A stretch of 11,781 nucleotides of DNA from the NCBI GenBank assembly GCA_900772675.1, contig CAAGRM010000034.1, positions 1-11,781 of the forward strand, written 5' to 3'. The translations under genes were made by a program, and so were the position numbers. A model generated the notes under the pieces. The model searched no databases, was not told the DNA's origin, and worked only from the letters and a program-made list of their open reading frames with translations. Below are positions 1 to 7,035 of this stretch, piece after piece. The DNA comes from Lachnospiraceae bacterium (GTDB lineage: Bacteria; Bacillota; Clostridia; Lachnospirales; Lachnospiraceae). Each line of letters starts with the position of its first letter. The stretch's first letter is position 1.

Positions 1-1
1 A

Positions 2-670
2 ATGATTTTTGAACACATGGACCGGATTGTATTTGCAGGAGATTCCGTAACGGATATGGAGAGTGCACAGCCGGTGGGGGAAGGTTTATTTGAAAATGTC
101 GGAAAGAGTTATGTCCGAATCGTCGAAAATATGCTTGCAGCATTCTACCCGGAGGTATATCTCCGCGTGACAAACTCCGGTATCGGCGGAAACACAAGCC
201 GTGACCTGCTGCAGCGCTTCGACCGCGATGTCGTATCATTAAAACCAGACTGGGTATCCATCTGCATCGGCATCAACGACGTCTGGAGACAGTTCGACAG
301 CCCGGCCATCCCGGACGAGCAGGTATCGCCGGAGGAGTACCGTTCCAACGTCGAAAAGATGATTCTTTCCGTAAAAGATAATGTAAAAGGAATTTTCCTC
401 ATGACCCCATACTACATGGAGCCAAATGGGGAGGACTGGATGAGAAAACGCATGGACACCTACGGCGCGATCTGCAGCGAGCTGGCTGAGAAATACGGCT
501 GCCGCTTTATCGACCTGCAGGCCGTCTTCAACGATTACTTCCAGTACCGCCATTCCTCCTACATCGCCTGGGATCGAATCCATCCGAACCAGATCGGCGC
601 TACAGTGATCGCACGGGCATTTCTGGAAAAATGCGGATTCGACTATAATCACAGACCGGAGCATGCTTGA
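2..670 (+). CDS. SGNH/GDSL-family hydrolase (probable acyl or acetyl esterase)
   Basis: The 222-residue protein shows the SGNH blocks in order. Block I is GDS with the likely nucleophile Ser15. Block II has Gly60 in NSGIGGNTS. Block III is GIND with Asn92. Block V is WDRIHPN with Asp191 and His194, which complete the triad. There is no signal peptide or membrane segment, so it should act in the cytoplasm. Family members remove acyl or acetyl groups from sugars and lipids; the substrate cannot be read from the sequence. The start is uncertain. ATG at 2 and ATG at 17 are both possible, the second giving MDRIVFAGDS, which is close to the usual start of such proteins. The ribosome binding site falls outside the window, and an upstream start cannot be excluded. 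The stop at 668-670 is followed by a hairpin and a probable terminator, so this is the last gene of its transcript. Confidence 0.88.
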   Translation: MIFEHMDRIVFAGDSVTDMESAQPVGEGLFENVGKSYVRIVENMLAAFYPEVYLRVTNSGIGGNTSRDLLQRFDRDVVSLKPDWVSICIGINDVWRQFDSPAIPDEQVSPEEYRSNVEKMILSVKDNVKGIFLMTPYYMEPNGEDWMRKRMDTYGAICSELAEKYGCRFIDLQAVFNDYFQYRHSSYIAWDRIHPNQIGATVIARAFLEKCGFDYNHRPEHA

Positions 671-674
671 AAAA

Positions 675-712
675 CCATTTCCGCAATCTGAAAGCGCCAC
701 TTTGCGGTATGG
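675..712 (+). other. Hairpin just after the SGNH hydrolase stop
   Basis: CCAT (675-678) and CCGCAA (681-686) pair with TTGCGG (702-707) and ATGG (709-712), leaving a 15-nt loop and a small internal loop. No T-run follows, so it is unlikely to be a terminator by itself. It may protect the 3' end of the message or cooperate with the terminator 20 bases downstream. Confidence 0.3.
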
Positions 713-732
713 CTTGCCCTCATAAGGTAGAC

Positions 733-775
733 AAAAAGCGGGAATCGTTATTGGGGTCCTCGCTTTTTCTTTGTC
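733..775 (+). terminator. Probable Rho-independent terminator of the SGNH hydrolase gene
   Basis: AAAAAGCG (733-740) pairs perfectly with CGCTTTTT (761-768). GGA and TCC can extend the stem past a one-base bulge. A T-rich tail (CTTTGT) follows. The loop is long, so it is weaker than the other terminators in this window. Confidence 0.5.
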
Positions 776-856
776 CTGTTCTGTCTGAAAACAGCGGACA
801 GAGTCGAAAAAAGAGAAAAAGAATCGGTAAAATTTTGCTTAAATTACCAAAAATAA

Positions 857-885
857 TTGCTGTTTTGGGGCGGTTATGGTATATT
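857..885 (+). promoter_or_regulatory. Extended -10 promoter for the phosphoglucomutase gene
   Basis: A weak -35 TTGCTG (857-862), a 17-base spacer and a -10 TATATT (880-885) are preceded by TG at 877-878, giving the extended form TGnTATATT. Transcription should start near 891-893, so the leader is about 230 bases long and includes the inverted-repeat element at 948-1089. A near-palindrome lies directly after the start point. Confidence 0.6.
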
Positions 886-903
886 GTGACTATACATACA
901 TTT

Positions 904-917
904 ATGTGGCGCTACAT
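904..917. promoter_or_regulatory. Near-perfect 14-bp palindrome after the pgm promoter
   Basis: ATGTGGCGCTACAT is symmetric at all but one base pair (908/913). It lies about 12 bases after the predicted transcription start. That is a normal place for a repressor operator, but it could also be an RNA stem at the 5' end of the message or chance. Confidence 0.25.
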
Positions 918-947
918 GGGGACATAAGAGTGAGACATAAAAGAAAG

Positions 948-1089
948 GTAACTATTCAGAACCCCATCTCGATTCCGCTTGCGCTGCATCTCGATGTTGC
1001 TTCTCACCATATGAAATTCCGGAAAATCGTTCATTCATACAAGCATGATTCACGATTTTCTTCCATTTCGCATGGCTCTGAATAGTTAC
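948..1089. repeat. 142-bp element with 13-bp terminal inverted repeats (MITE-like or structured leader element)
   Basis: The ends GTAACTATTCAGA (948-960) and TCTGAATAGTTAC (1077-1089) are perfect reverse complements. Inside is an imperfect long hairpin. CCAT (1007-1010) pairs with ATGG (1072-1075), GAAAT (1013-1017) with ATTTC (1065-1069), GAAAATCG (1022-1029) with CGATTTTC (1053-1060), and TCAT (1035-1038) with ATGA (1045-1048) around a six-base loop. CATCTCGAT occurs twice as a direct repeat (965-973 and 987-995). No convincing target-site duplication flanks it and it encodes no protein. It lies between the pgm promoter and start codon, so it should be transcribed as part of the leader. A small non-autonomous mobile element or a dispersed structured repeat both fit. 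Confidence 0.6.
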
Positions 1090-1120
1090 AAATAAAGAAT
1101 AGAACAGGAGAGAAAAAGAC

Positions 1121-2803
1121 ATGTATCTGGAAGAGTATAAAAGATGGCTGGCAGCGGATCTGGAAGACGCAGATCTGAACCCGGAGCTGGCACGGATTGA
1201 AGGAAACGATGAGGAGATCAAGGATCGTTTTGCAGTATCTCTGAAATTCGGAACCGCAGGACTTCGTGGTGTACTTGGCGCAGGAACAAACCGTATGAAT
1301 ATCTATGTAGTACGTCAGGCAACACAGGGTCTTGCAAACTGGGTAAAAACACAGGGCGGAAACCAGACCGTAGCCATCAGCTATGACAGCCGTATTAAGA
1401 GCGATGTATTCGCAAAAACAGCAGCAGGTGTTCTCGCAGCAAACGGAATCAAAGTCAGAATCTACGACGCACTGATGCCGGTACCGGCACTTTCCTTTGC
1501 AACCCGTTACTACAACTGCAACGCAGGTATCATGGTAACCGCATCCCACAACCCGGCAAAATACAACGGCTACAAAGCCTACGGTCCGGACGGATGCCAG
1601 ATGACCGACGATGCTGCTGCAATTGTATATGCAGAAATTCAGAAGACCGATATCCTGACCGGCGTAAAATATATGCCGTTCGCAGAGGGCGTGGAAGAAG
1701 GACTGATCCGTTTTGTCGGAGAAGACTGCAAGAATGCCCTGTATGAAGCAATTGAATCCCGTCAGGTTCGTCCGGGTCTGTGCAAAACCGCTGGACTGAA
1801 ACTCGTTTACAGCCCGCTGAACGGATCTGGTCTTGTACCGGTTACCCGTGTATTAAAAGACATCGGCATCACCGATATCACTATCGTTCCGGAGCAGGAG
1901 TACCCGAACGGATACTTCACCACCTGCAGCTATCCGAACCCGGAAATCTTTGCAGCACTGGAAAAGGGCCTGGATCTTGCAAAAGAAACCGGCGCAGATC
2001 TGATGCTGGCTACCGACCCGGATGCAGACCGTGTTGGTATTGCCATGAAGTGCCCGGATGGAAGCTATGAGCTGGTAACCGGAAACGAAGTCGGCGTTCT
2101 GCTTCTCGACTACATCTGCGCAGGCCGCATCGAGAAAGGCACCATGCCGGAGAAACCGGTTGCTGTCAAATCCATCGTATCCACACCACTGGCAGATGCT
2201 GTTGCTGAGCACTATGGCGTGGAACTCCGCAGCGTTCTGACCGGATTCAAATGGATCGGCGATCAGATTGCAAACCTTGAGGCAGACGGCGAAGTAGACC
2301 GCTTCATCTTCGGATTTGAGGAGAGCTACGGATACCTGGCCGGCCCGTATGTAAGAGATAAAGACGCAGTCATCGGCTCCATGCTGATCTGCGAGATGGC
2401 AGCTTACTACAGAAGCATCGGAAGCTCTCTGAAACAGAGACTGGAAGAGATCTATGCTGAGTACGGCCGCTACCTGAACAAAGTAGACAGCTTCGAGTTC
2501 CCGGGACTTAGCGGAATGGACAAGATGGCCGGTATTATGGATGGCCTTCGAAAAGAGCCGCTGACCGAGATCGCAGGTTCCGCTGTTGTCAAAGTAACCG
2601 ATTACGAGAAACCGGAAGAAACCGGACTCCCATCCGCAAACGTTCTGATCTACAAACTGGCAAACGGTGAAACCGTCATCGTCCGCCCGTCCGGAACAGA
2701 GCCGAAAATCAAAGTATACTACACAACACTTGGTAAGGATCTGGCAGAGGCAGAAGCAGAGAAAGAAAAACTCGCAGAGGCTTTGAAACCGATTCTGGCA
2801 TAA
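1121..2803 (+). CDS. Phosphoglucomutase/phosphomannomutase, alpha-D-phosphohexomutase superfamily
   Basis: The 560-residue length and motif order are those of the bacterial PgcA-like phosphohexomutases. These interconvert glucose 1-phosphate and glucose 6-phosphate, and often mannose phosphates, in the cytoplasm. Visible motifs are FGTAGLRG at 43-50, the phosphoserine loop TASHNP with Ser142 as the phosphorylated residue, the magnesium loop DPDADR at 299-304, the sugar-recognition loop GFEESYG at 398-404, and the phosphate-binding loop RPSGTEP at 522-528. All key residues are present, so the enzyme should be active. AGGAGA at 1106-1111 lies nine bases before the ATG and supports the start. 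Codon use looks strongly biased (mostly CCG, AAA, GCA), as expected for high expression. The gene has its own promoter, a long leader containing the 948-1089 element, and a strong terminator, so it is probably monocistronic. The glucose/mannose preference is not decided by the sequence. Confidence 0.95.
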   Translation: MYLEEYKRWLAADLEDADLNPELARIEGNDEEIKDRFAVSLKFGTAGLRGVLGAGTNRMNIYVVRQATQGLANWVKTQGGNQTVAISYDSRIKSDVFAKTAAGVLAANGIKVRIYDALMPVPALSFATRYYNCNAGIMVTASHNPAKYNGYKAYGPDGCQMTDDAAAIVYAEIQKTDILTGVKYMPFAEGVEEGLIRFVGEDCKNALYEAIESRQVRPGLCKTAGLKLVYSPLNGSGLVPVTRVLKDIGITDITIVPEQEYPNGYFTTCSYPNPEIFAALEKGLDLAKETGADLMLATDPDADRVGIAMKCPDGSYELVTGNEVGVLLLDYICAGRIEKGTMPEKPVAVKSIVSTPLADAVAEHYGVELRSVLTGFKWIGDQIANLEADGEVDRFIFGFEESYGYLAGPYVRDKDAVIGSMLICEMAAYYRSIGSSLKQRLEEIYAEYGRYLNKVDSFEFPGLSGMDKMAGIMDGLRKEPLTEIAGSAVVKVTDYEKPEETGLPSANVLIYKLANGETVIVRPSGTEPKIKVYYTTLGKDLAEAEAEKEKLAEALKPILA

Positions 2804-2820
2804 AGAAAATAAAAGAATGG

Positions 2821-2850
2821 AAGGGCGTGGCTTCGGTCACGCCCTTTTTT
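2821..2850 (+). terminator. Strong Rho-independent terminator of pgm, UUCG tetraloop
   Basis: AAGGGCGTG (2821-2829) pairs with CACGCCCTT (2838-2846). A G-U pair and a C-G pair then close a TTCG tetraloop (2832-2835). The stem runs into a T-run at 2845-2850. It separates pgm from the sigma factor operon. Confidence 0.93.
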
Positions 2851-2926
2851 GAACCGAAATTTCTTTTGAACAGTGTAAGATTTTCTGCAAAATGGCGTGA
2901 TGATAGATGAAAGGGGGGATTTCCAT

Positions 2927-3487
2927 ATGGAGGATACTCATATTGTCCAAATGTACTGGGACAGGAACGAAACAGCGATCAGCGAGTCTGCGGTGAAATA
3001 TGGTACATACTGTACTTCGATTGCGCAGAATATTCTGCGGAATCCGGCGGATGCAGAAGAATGTGTCAACGACACCTGGCTTCACGCGTGGAATGCCATG
3101 CCGCCGCACCGGCCGTCTCTGCTATCCACATTTCTTGGAAAAATAACGAGAAATCTTTCGTTTGATCTGTATAGAAAAATGCATCGCAAAAAACGCGGAG
3201 AAAGTCAGATGGATGCGGTATTGGACGAGCTGGAAGAATGTGTTTCGGGGAAAGATGATATTGAGCGGCAGTGGGAGATGAAAGAACTGATCGCGGAGAT
3301 CAATCAGTTTCTGCAGAAGCTGCCGGAGGAAAAACGATGCATGTTTGTCCTGCGGTACTGGTATGTAGACAGCATCGGTGAAATCGCGGAGCGGCTGGGA
3401 AGAAGTGAAAATTATATTTCAGTTTCATTGAACCGGATCCGTGGAAAATTGCATACACACTTGACGGAAAGGGGGTTCGAAGTATGA
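2927..3487 (+). CDS. ECF-type RNA polymerase sigma factor (sigma-70 family)
   Basis: The 186-residue protein has the two-domain layout of a group 4 sigma factor. Region 2 spans about residues 10-90, with the helical DAEECVNDTWLHAWNAMPP segment and a basic end, LYRKMHRKKR. A linker follows, then region 4 at about 118-182, with LPEEKRCMFVLRYWYVDSIGEIAERLGRSENYISVSLNRIR as its helix-turn-helix; the C-terminal half of that stretch reads the -35 element. The start at 2927 is chosen because AAGGGGGG (2911-2918) lies eight bases upstream. Earlier in-frame starts at 2897 (GTG) and 2900 (ATG) would lie before that site and have none of their own. The stop overlaps the next gene's start as ATGA, so the two are translationally coupled. 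The membrane-anchored serpin downstream occupies the place of an anti-sigma factor. I found no convincing promoter in the 76 bases upstream. Confidence 0.9.
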   Translation: MEDTHIVQMYWDRNETAISESAVKYGTYCTSIAQNILRNPADAEECVNDTWLHAWNAMPPHRPSLLSTFLGKITRNLSFDLYRKMHRKKRGESQMDAVLDELEECVSGKDDIERQWEMKELIAEINQFLQKLPEEKRCMFVLRYWYVDSIGEIAERLGRSENYISVSLNRIRGKLHTHLTERGFEV

Positions 3488-4938
3488 AGAAAGAAGAATT
3501 ATTTGAAACGATGGGAAATCTGGATCCTGGTATGGTGGAAAAAGCGGGGAAATATCAGCGTTCACGAAGAGCTGCGTGGAAAAAATGGACGGTCACTGCA
3601 GCCTGTGCGGCGATCATTGGCGGAGCTGTGCTGGGGGTTACGACATGGAGAAACGGTCGGGAGGGTTCTGCAGTCCGTTATCCGTCGGGGGTAACGACGG
3701 TTCTGGCGGCTTATCCGGCATCTGTGGAGCGGACAATGGATGCACAGAAATTCATGGAAAGCGATGCACACTGGGACTGGTGGGATTCGTACCGGGAGCT
3801 GACAGCAAAATCAGCAGAACTGCAGTCGGGAATGGATGCGTATTATCAGAACCTGATGAAACAAATGCTGGTTTCAGAAGATGAAAATACCGTCTGCTCG
3901 CCGATCAATCTGTATATCGCGTTTGCGATGCTGGCGGAAACTTCGGATGGAAATACGCGGCAGCAGATTCTGGATATGCTTGGCGCTCAGGATATGGACA
4001 CCTTACGGAAAAATGTTTCTTCGCTCTGGAAAAGCAATTATGCAGACACGCCTGCGCTGAAAAGTGTGCTGGCAAATTCGCTGTGGCTGGATGGTGAGGA
4101 AACATACAATGACACAACGCTGCAGCGGCTGGCGGAGCAGTACTATGCATCGACATTCAGAGGAACGCCAGGATCAAAAGAAATGGATCAGGCATTGCAG
4201 ACCTGGACGGATAATAATACCGGCGGGCTTTTGAAGGAATATACGAAAGACATGGCGATCGCACCGGATACCGTGTTTGAGCTTGTATCTACCATCTATT
4301 ATAAGGCGATGTGGAGGGAAAATTTCTGGGAAGTGAATACAGAGAAGGAAACGTTCCACGGAACTGCGGGAGACACCGATGTGGATATGATGAAAAAAAC
4401 GGAACGGATGGATGTCTACCAGGGAGAACAATTTACGGCAATCGGTCTTAGCCTTCAGGACAGCGGCTCTATGTATTTCCTGCTTCCGGATGAAAATGCA
4501 GATGTAAGTGAACTGGTATCATCGCCGGATCTGATGAAGGTTATACGGCGGGATGAAAGCAGTGATAACTGGTATTCCCCTATGGTGAATCTGTCTGTTC
4601 CTAAATTTAAAGTATCGGAGAAAACAGACCTGATCGAAACGGTGCGTGCACTTGGTGTAACGGATGCACTGGATGCGGATCTGGCGGATTTCAGTCCATT
4701 AACAGAGAACAGGAACGGCTTATACCTGAGCAAAGCAGACCACGCCGCCATGCTCGAAATTGATGAAAACGGAGTAACCGGAGCAGCCTATACAGAACTT
4801 GGCGTTTCAGAAACCGCAGCAGAAATCCCGGACGACGAAATCGATTTCGTACTGGATCGTCCATTCCTGTTTCTTGTTACGGGGCAGGACGGATCGCTGT
4901 TGTTCTCGGGAGTTGTAAGAAATATCGACGGGAAGTGA
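3484..4938 (+). CDS. Membrane-anchored serpin with short anti-sigma-like cytoplasmic tail
   Basis: The 484-residue protein starts with a 35-residue cytoplasmic segment (MKKEELFETMGNLDPGMVEK, then RSRRAAWKKW). One membrane helix follows at about 36-54. The basic residues before the helix place the N terminus inside. A linker leads to a full serpin domain at about 112-482. Serpin hallmarks are SPINLYIAFAMLAETSDGNT (139-158), TWTDNNTGGLLKE (240-252), LVSTIYYKAMWRENF (267-281), VPKFKVSEKTDLIETVRALG (372-391), the hinge IDENGVTGAAYTE (426-438) and DRPFLFLV (458-465). Serpins trap serine or cysteine proteases irreversibly. The hinge keeps Gly430 and small residues at P12-P10 (Gly433, Ala434, Ala435), so inhibition is plausible. 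The reactive loop is about five residues longer than in alpha-1-antitrypsin. Its ATGA overlap with the sigma factor suggests that the tail controls that factor; this is inference. GGGGG at 3471-3475 supplies the ribosome binding site. Confidence 0.88.
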   Translation: MKKEELFETMGNLDPGMVEKAGKYQRSRRAAWKKWTVTAACAAIIGGAVLGVTTWRNGREGSAVRYPSGVTTVLAAYPASVERTMDAQKFMESDAHWDWWDSYRELTAKSAELQSGMDAYYQNLMKQMLVSEDENTVCSPINLYIAFAMLAETSDGNTRQQILDMLGAQDMDTLRKNVSSLWKSNYADTPALKSVLANSLWLDGEETYNDTTLQRLAEQYYASTFRGTPGSKEMDQALQTWTDNNTGGLLKEYTKDMAIAPDTVFELVSTIYYKAMWRENFWEVNTEKETFHGTAGDTDVDMMKKTERMDVYQGEQFTAIGLSLQDSGSMYFLLPDENADVSELVSSPDLMKVIRRDESSDNWYSPMVNLSVPKFKVSEKTDLIETVRALGVTDALDADLADFSPLTENRNGLYLSKADHAAMLEIDENGVTGAAYTELGVSETAAEIPDDEIDFVLDRPFLFLVTGQDGSLLFSGVVRNIDGK

Positions 4939-4939
4939 A

Positions 4940-4968
4940 AAAAGGAGTCGGACTGTCCGACTCCTTTT
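4940..4968. terminator. Bidirectional terminator between the serpin and DUF1349 genes
   Basis: AAAAGGAGTCGGA (4940-4952) and TCCGACTCCTTTT (4956-4968) form a perfect 13-bp stem with a three-base loop. T-tracts follow on both strands (four on plus, six on minus). It serves the convergent genes ending at 4938 (plus) and 4992 (minus). Confidence 0.9.
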
Positions 4969-4991
4969 AAAATAGAAGAACGCAGGGTATT

Positions 4992-5588
4992 TCATTCTCC
5001 GAAGCGGATATTCTTTACTGTTTTCTTCTCAATATGCAAATCTTCATAAATCCGGTTGCCACCATTTCCCTGCGGCGCCTGGGCAAGAAGCCCTACTTTT
5101 ACGGTCTTTTTACCGGAAAGATTAAAAAATCTTGTCATAAAATAATGAATGCCGTCTTCAGAATAATGGAAAGCAAAGGAATTCTTCACTCTGCAAATTT
5201 TCAGCCATGCGGTATTTCCGGAAATATTACTTCCGTTGGCATCGTCAGAATAACCTTGTTTCGTCACAACGCTGACAGCGGCATGAGTTCCGAAATCGGT
5301 TTTTTCAAAGCAGCTTTTTGCCCAGTTGTCCAGATCTTCCATGACCATAAGAGAAGAAGAGTCATAGATGTCTTTGAAGTCATGAGAAACTTTGACAGTC
5401 AGAACAAAATCGCCTTCGATTTCCGTATAATAATAGGGTGCATTGTGCAGGGATTCCGGCGTAATGCCTTCTTCCGAAACAGTGCCGTTGTTGCAGAAGA
5501 AATCTGTCCCAGCCGGTGCAAAGATGACAAGCTTGCCTTCTTCCTCTCTTTTTAATTCGCTTTCATTTAACCAGGAAAAATCCATCAT
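4992..5588 (-). CDS. DUF1349 domain-containing protein (concanavalin-like beta-sandwich)
   Basis: The 198-residue protein matches the DUF1349 pattern along its whole length. It has an N-terminal FSWLNES, TDFF at 28-31, YDSSSLMVMEDLDNWAKSCFE at 75-95, the characteristic VSVVT...YSDDAN at 105-118, SEDGIHY at 143-149 and GLLAQAPQGNG at 166-176. The family has a lectin- or glycosidase-like fold without an established reaction, and is often encoded near sugar-use genes. There is no signal peptide, so it should be cytoplasmic. The start could be either of two adjacent ATG codons (5588 or 5585). AAAGGAG just upstream sits five bases from the first and eight from the second, so the second may be favoured. 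It lies 61 bases after the MFS gene on the same strand without a terminator between them, so the two probably form an operon. The reaction and ligand are unknown. Confidence 0.8.
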   Translation of the reverse strand: MMDFSWLNESELKREEEGKLVIFAPAGTDFFCNNGTVSEEGITPESLHNAPYYYTEIEGDFVLTVKVSHDFKDIYDSSSLMVMEDLDNWAKSCFEKTDFGTHAAVSVVTKQGYSDDANGSNISGNTAWLKICRVKNSFAFHYSEDGIHYFMTRFFNLSGKKTVKVGLLAQAPQGNGGNRIYEDLHIEKKTVKNIRFGE

Positions 5589-5607
5589 CCTATCTCCTTT
5601 CTAAGAA

Positions 5608-5624
5608 GTGTGTCTGAGACACGT
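5608..5624 (-). other. Short palindrome between the MFS and DUF1349 genes
   Basis: GTGTCT (5610-5615) and AGACAC (5617-5622) are reverse complements around one base, and G-T pairs can extend the symmetry on each side. It lies about 20 bases before the DUF1349 start codons. It could be an operator or a small processing stem in the bicistronic message. There is no T-run, so it is not a terminator. Confidence 0.25.
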
Positions 5625-5649
5625 TACAGTATCTCTTCGGTGCTTATTT

Positions 5650-6828
5650 TTACTCTGCGTTCCTTTGTCGGAGCAGAAAAACAGACAAAATCAGTACAGC
5701 AGGGAAAATGCAGCCGGCCAGCATACCTGCCTTCAGATCGTCGCCGGAGTTTTGTGTGACAAATCCAATAACAAATGGGCCAATGGAACCGCCCATATCT
5801 CCGGCCATGGCGAGAAGTGCGAACAGTGCAGTTCCGCCGAGTGGAATTTTAGAGGATGAAATACTGATGGTTCCCGGCCACATAATTCCTACGGAGAAAC
5901 CACACACAACGCAGCCTATAAGATTTAAAAGAGGATATGGTGCGAGAGCTGCAGCCAGATAACAGATCAGGCAAAGTGTACCGGATGCGATCATAAATTT
6001 TGTTAAGTCAATTTTTTCCCCGTATTTACCATAGAAGGTTCTGCTGATGCCCATCATCACAGCAAACAGGCACGGTCCTGCAATGTCTCCAATGCTTTTT
6101 GAGAGACCTAATGCAGACTCGGCATAAGCGGAAGCCCATTGCGCCATCGAAATCTCGCTTGCTCCGGCGCAGACCATAAGAACAAGGGAAATCCAGAAAA
6201 TGGGAAGACGGCACAGCTGACGAATGGTAAGTCCTTCTTCGCTTCCGGTCAGTGATTCAATCGGGCAGGAAAGAAAATTAAACGTATTGTACAGTGGAAG
6301 TACAGCCCAGATACATGCGAGGATCGGCCAGCGTTCCATACCAAAAACTGCCAGAAAAGCAGTGGAGAGTAAGATGACGCCTACAGACCCCCAGCAGTAA
6401 AAGGAGTGAAGCAGACTCATAACGCTGTCCTTATTGTCAAACGGACAAGCTTCTACGATTGGGCTGACAAGAACTTCAATCAGTCCGCTTCCGGCGGCAT
6501 AGATCATGGCGCTGAGCAAAATTCCTGCATAGGCATTTGGCAGAATATTGGGCAGAAAGGCAAGTCCAATCAGGCCGCAGGCGGAAAGAATCTCAGAAGC
6601 AACGACACACCTGCGATAACCGATTTTATCGACATATCTGGCACAGAACAAATCGACAAGAAGTTGTGTGAAAAAGAATATTGTCGAGATAAACGCAATT
6701 TTTCCAAGAGAAATATGGTAAGTTCTGTGAAAAGTAAGAAATAGTAAAGGTGCAAAATTTGCAGAAATTGCCTGCGTGATAAATCCAAGATAACAGGCAA
6801 TTAAGGTTTTGTGGTAGTTCTTTTTCAT
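5650..6828 (-). CDS. Major facilitator superfamily transporter, sugar-permease-like
   Basis: The 392-residue protein is hydrophobic throughout, with about 12 membrane helices. MFS motif A lies between helices 2 and 3 (ARYVDKIGYRRCVV, with Asp67, Gly70, Arg72 and Arg73). The middle section, GSGLIEVLVSPIVEACP and SLLHSFYCWGS, resembles the FucP-type sugar/proton symporters, so a sugar or sugar-derivative importer is the best guess; the substrate is not certain. The frame stays open far upstream, to 7182. The start at 6828 (MKKNYHKTLIACYLGF) is chosen because GGAG lies nine bases before it and it begins directly with helix 1; the longer form would run through the divergent regulatory region. The AraC regulator is transcribed divergently and DUF1349 follows on the same strand, so regulator, transporter and DUF1349 probably form one inducible locus. 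Confidence 0.85.
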   Translation of the reverse strand: MKKNYHKTLIACYLGFITQAISANFAPLLFLTFHRTYHISLGKIAFISTIFFFTQLLVDLFCARYVDKIGYRRCVVASEILSACGLIGLAFLPNILPNAYAGILLSAMIYAAGSGLIEVLVSPIVEACPFDNKDSVMSLLHSFYCWGSVGVILLSTAFLAVFGMERWPILACIWAVLPLYNTFNFLSCPIESLTGSEEGLTIRQLCRLPIFWISLVLMVCAGASEISMAQWASAYAESALGLSKSIGDIAGPCLFAVMMGISRTFYGKYGEKIDLTKFMIASGTLCLICYLAAALAPYPLLNLIGCVVCGFSVGIMWPGTISISSSKIPLGGTALFALLAMAGDMGGSIGPFVIGFVTQNSGDDLKAGMLAGCIFPAVLILSVFLLRQRNAE

Positions 6829-6926
6829 AGTGATATACTCCGTTTTTAAAAATGGCAGAACTGCTGCGGCCGTAGTGTTCGTTTCGTTGCCGTTCACCGT
6901 GTTCCATGGAGCGACAACGATTCTTT

Positions 6927-6998
6927 TTGTATAATAACGTAAAATGATGTCGCTTTCACTGGAATATATCGTCTGTTTATTGTATAATATCGTAAAAT
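6927..6998. promoter_or_regulatory. Divergent promoter region with two 19-bp direct repeats 53 bp apart
   Basis: TTGTATAATAACGTAAAAT (6927-6945) and its copy at 6980-6998 differ at one base of 19. Their spacing of 53 bp is close to five helical turns, so both face the same side of the DNA. Each copy contains a -10 box. TATAAT at 6983-6988 would serve araC on the plus strand, with only a poor -35. TATTAT, read on the minus strand at 6936-6931, would serve the MFS gene, with GTGAAA (6959-6954) 17 bases upstream. GCGACA (6911-6916) and TGTCGC (6948-6953) form an inverted repeat around the first copy. AraC-family regulators usually bind direct repeats near weak -35 boxes, so these are good operator candidates for the adjacent regulator. 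Confidence 0.55.
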
Positions 6999-7035
6999 AG
7001 AGAGGGGCGTGCCTGAAAAACGGAGGCGGGGAAAG

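Noticed and set aside
667..927. Plus-strand frame of 86 codons after the SGNH hydrolase
   Set aside because: It reads through a hairpin, a terminator and a promoter, has no ribosome binding site and shows low-complexity composition.
948..1089. Target-site duplication flanking the inverted-repeat element
   Set aside because: The flanks (ending AAGAAAG and starting AAATAAAG) are only both A-rich; no exact duplication of useful length is present.
1031..1549. Minus-strand frame of 172 codons over the pgm start
   Set aside because: It is a shadow of the pgm coding sequence and its C-terminal part reads through the inverted-repeat element; cysteine-rich composition is typical of a reversed frame.
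2866..2893. Promoter TTGAAC with CAAAAT for the sigma factor operon
   Set aside because: The -10 is poor and the spacing is 16 bases; no ECF-type -10 motif is at a suitable distance from GAAC, so I do not list it as supported.
7009..7035. GTG start for the AraC-type regulator
   Set aside because: The purine-rich stretch is only one base from the GTG, while ATG at 7036 has GGAGG at nine bases.
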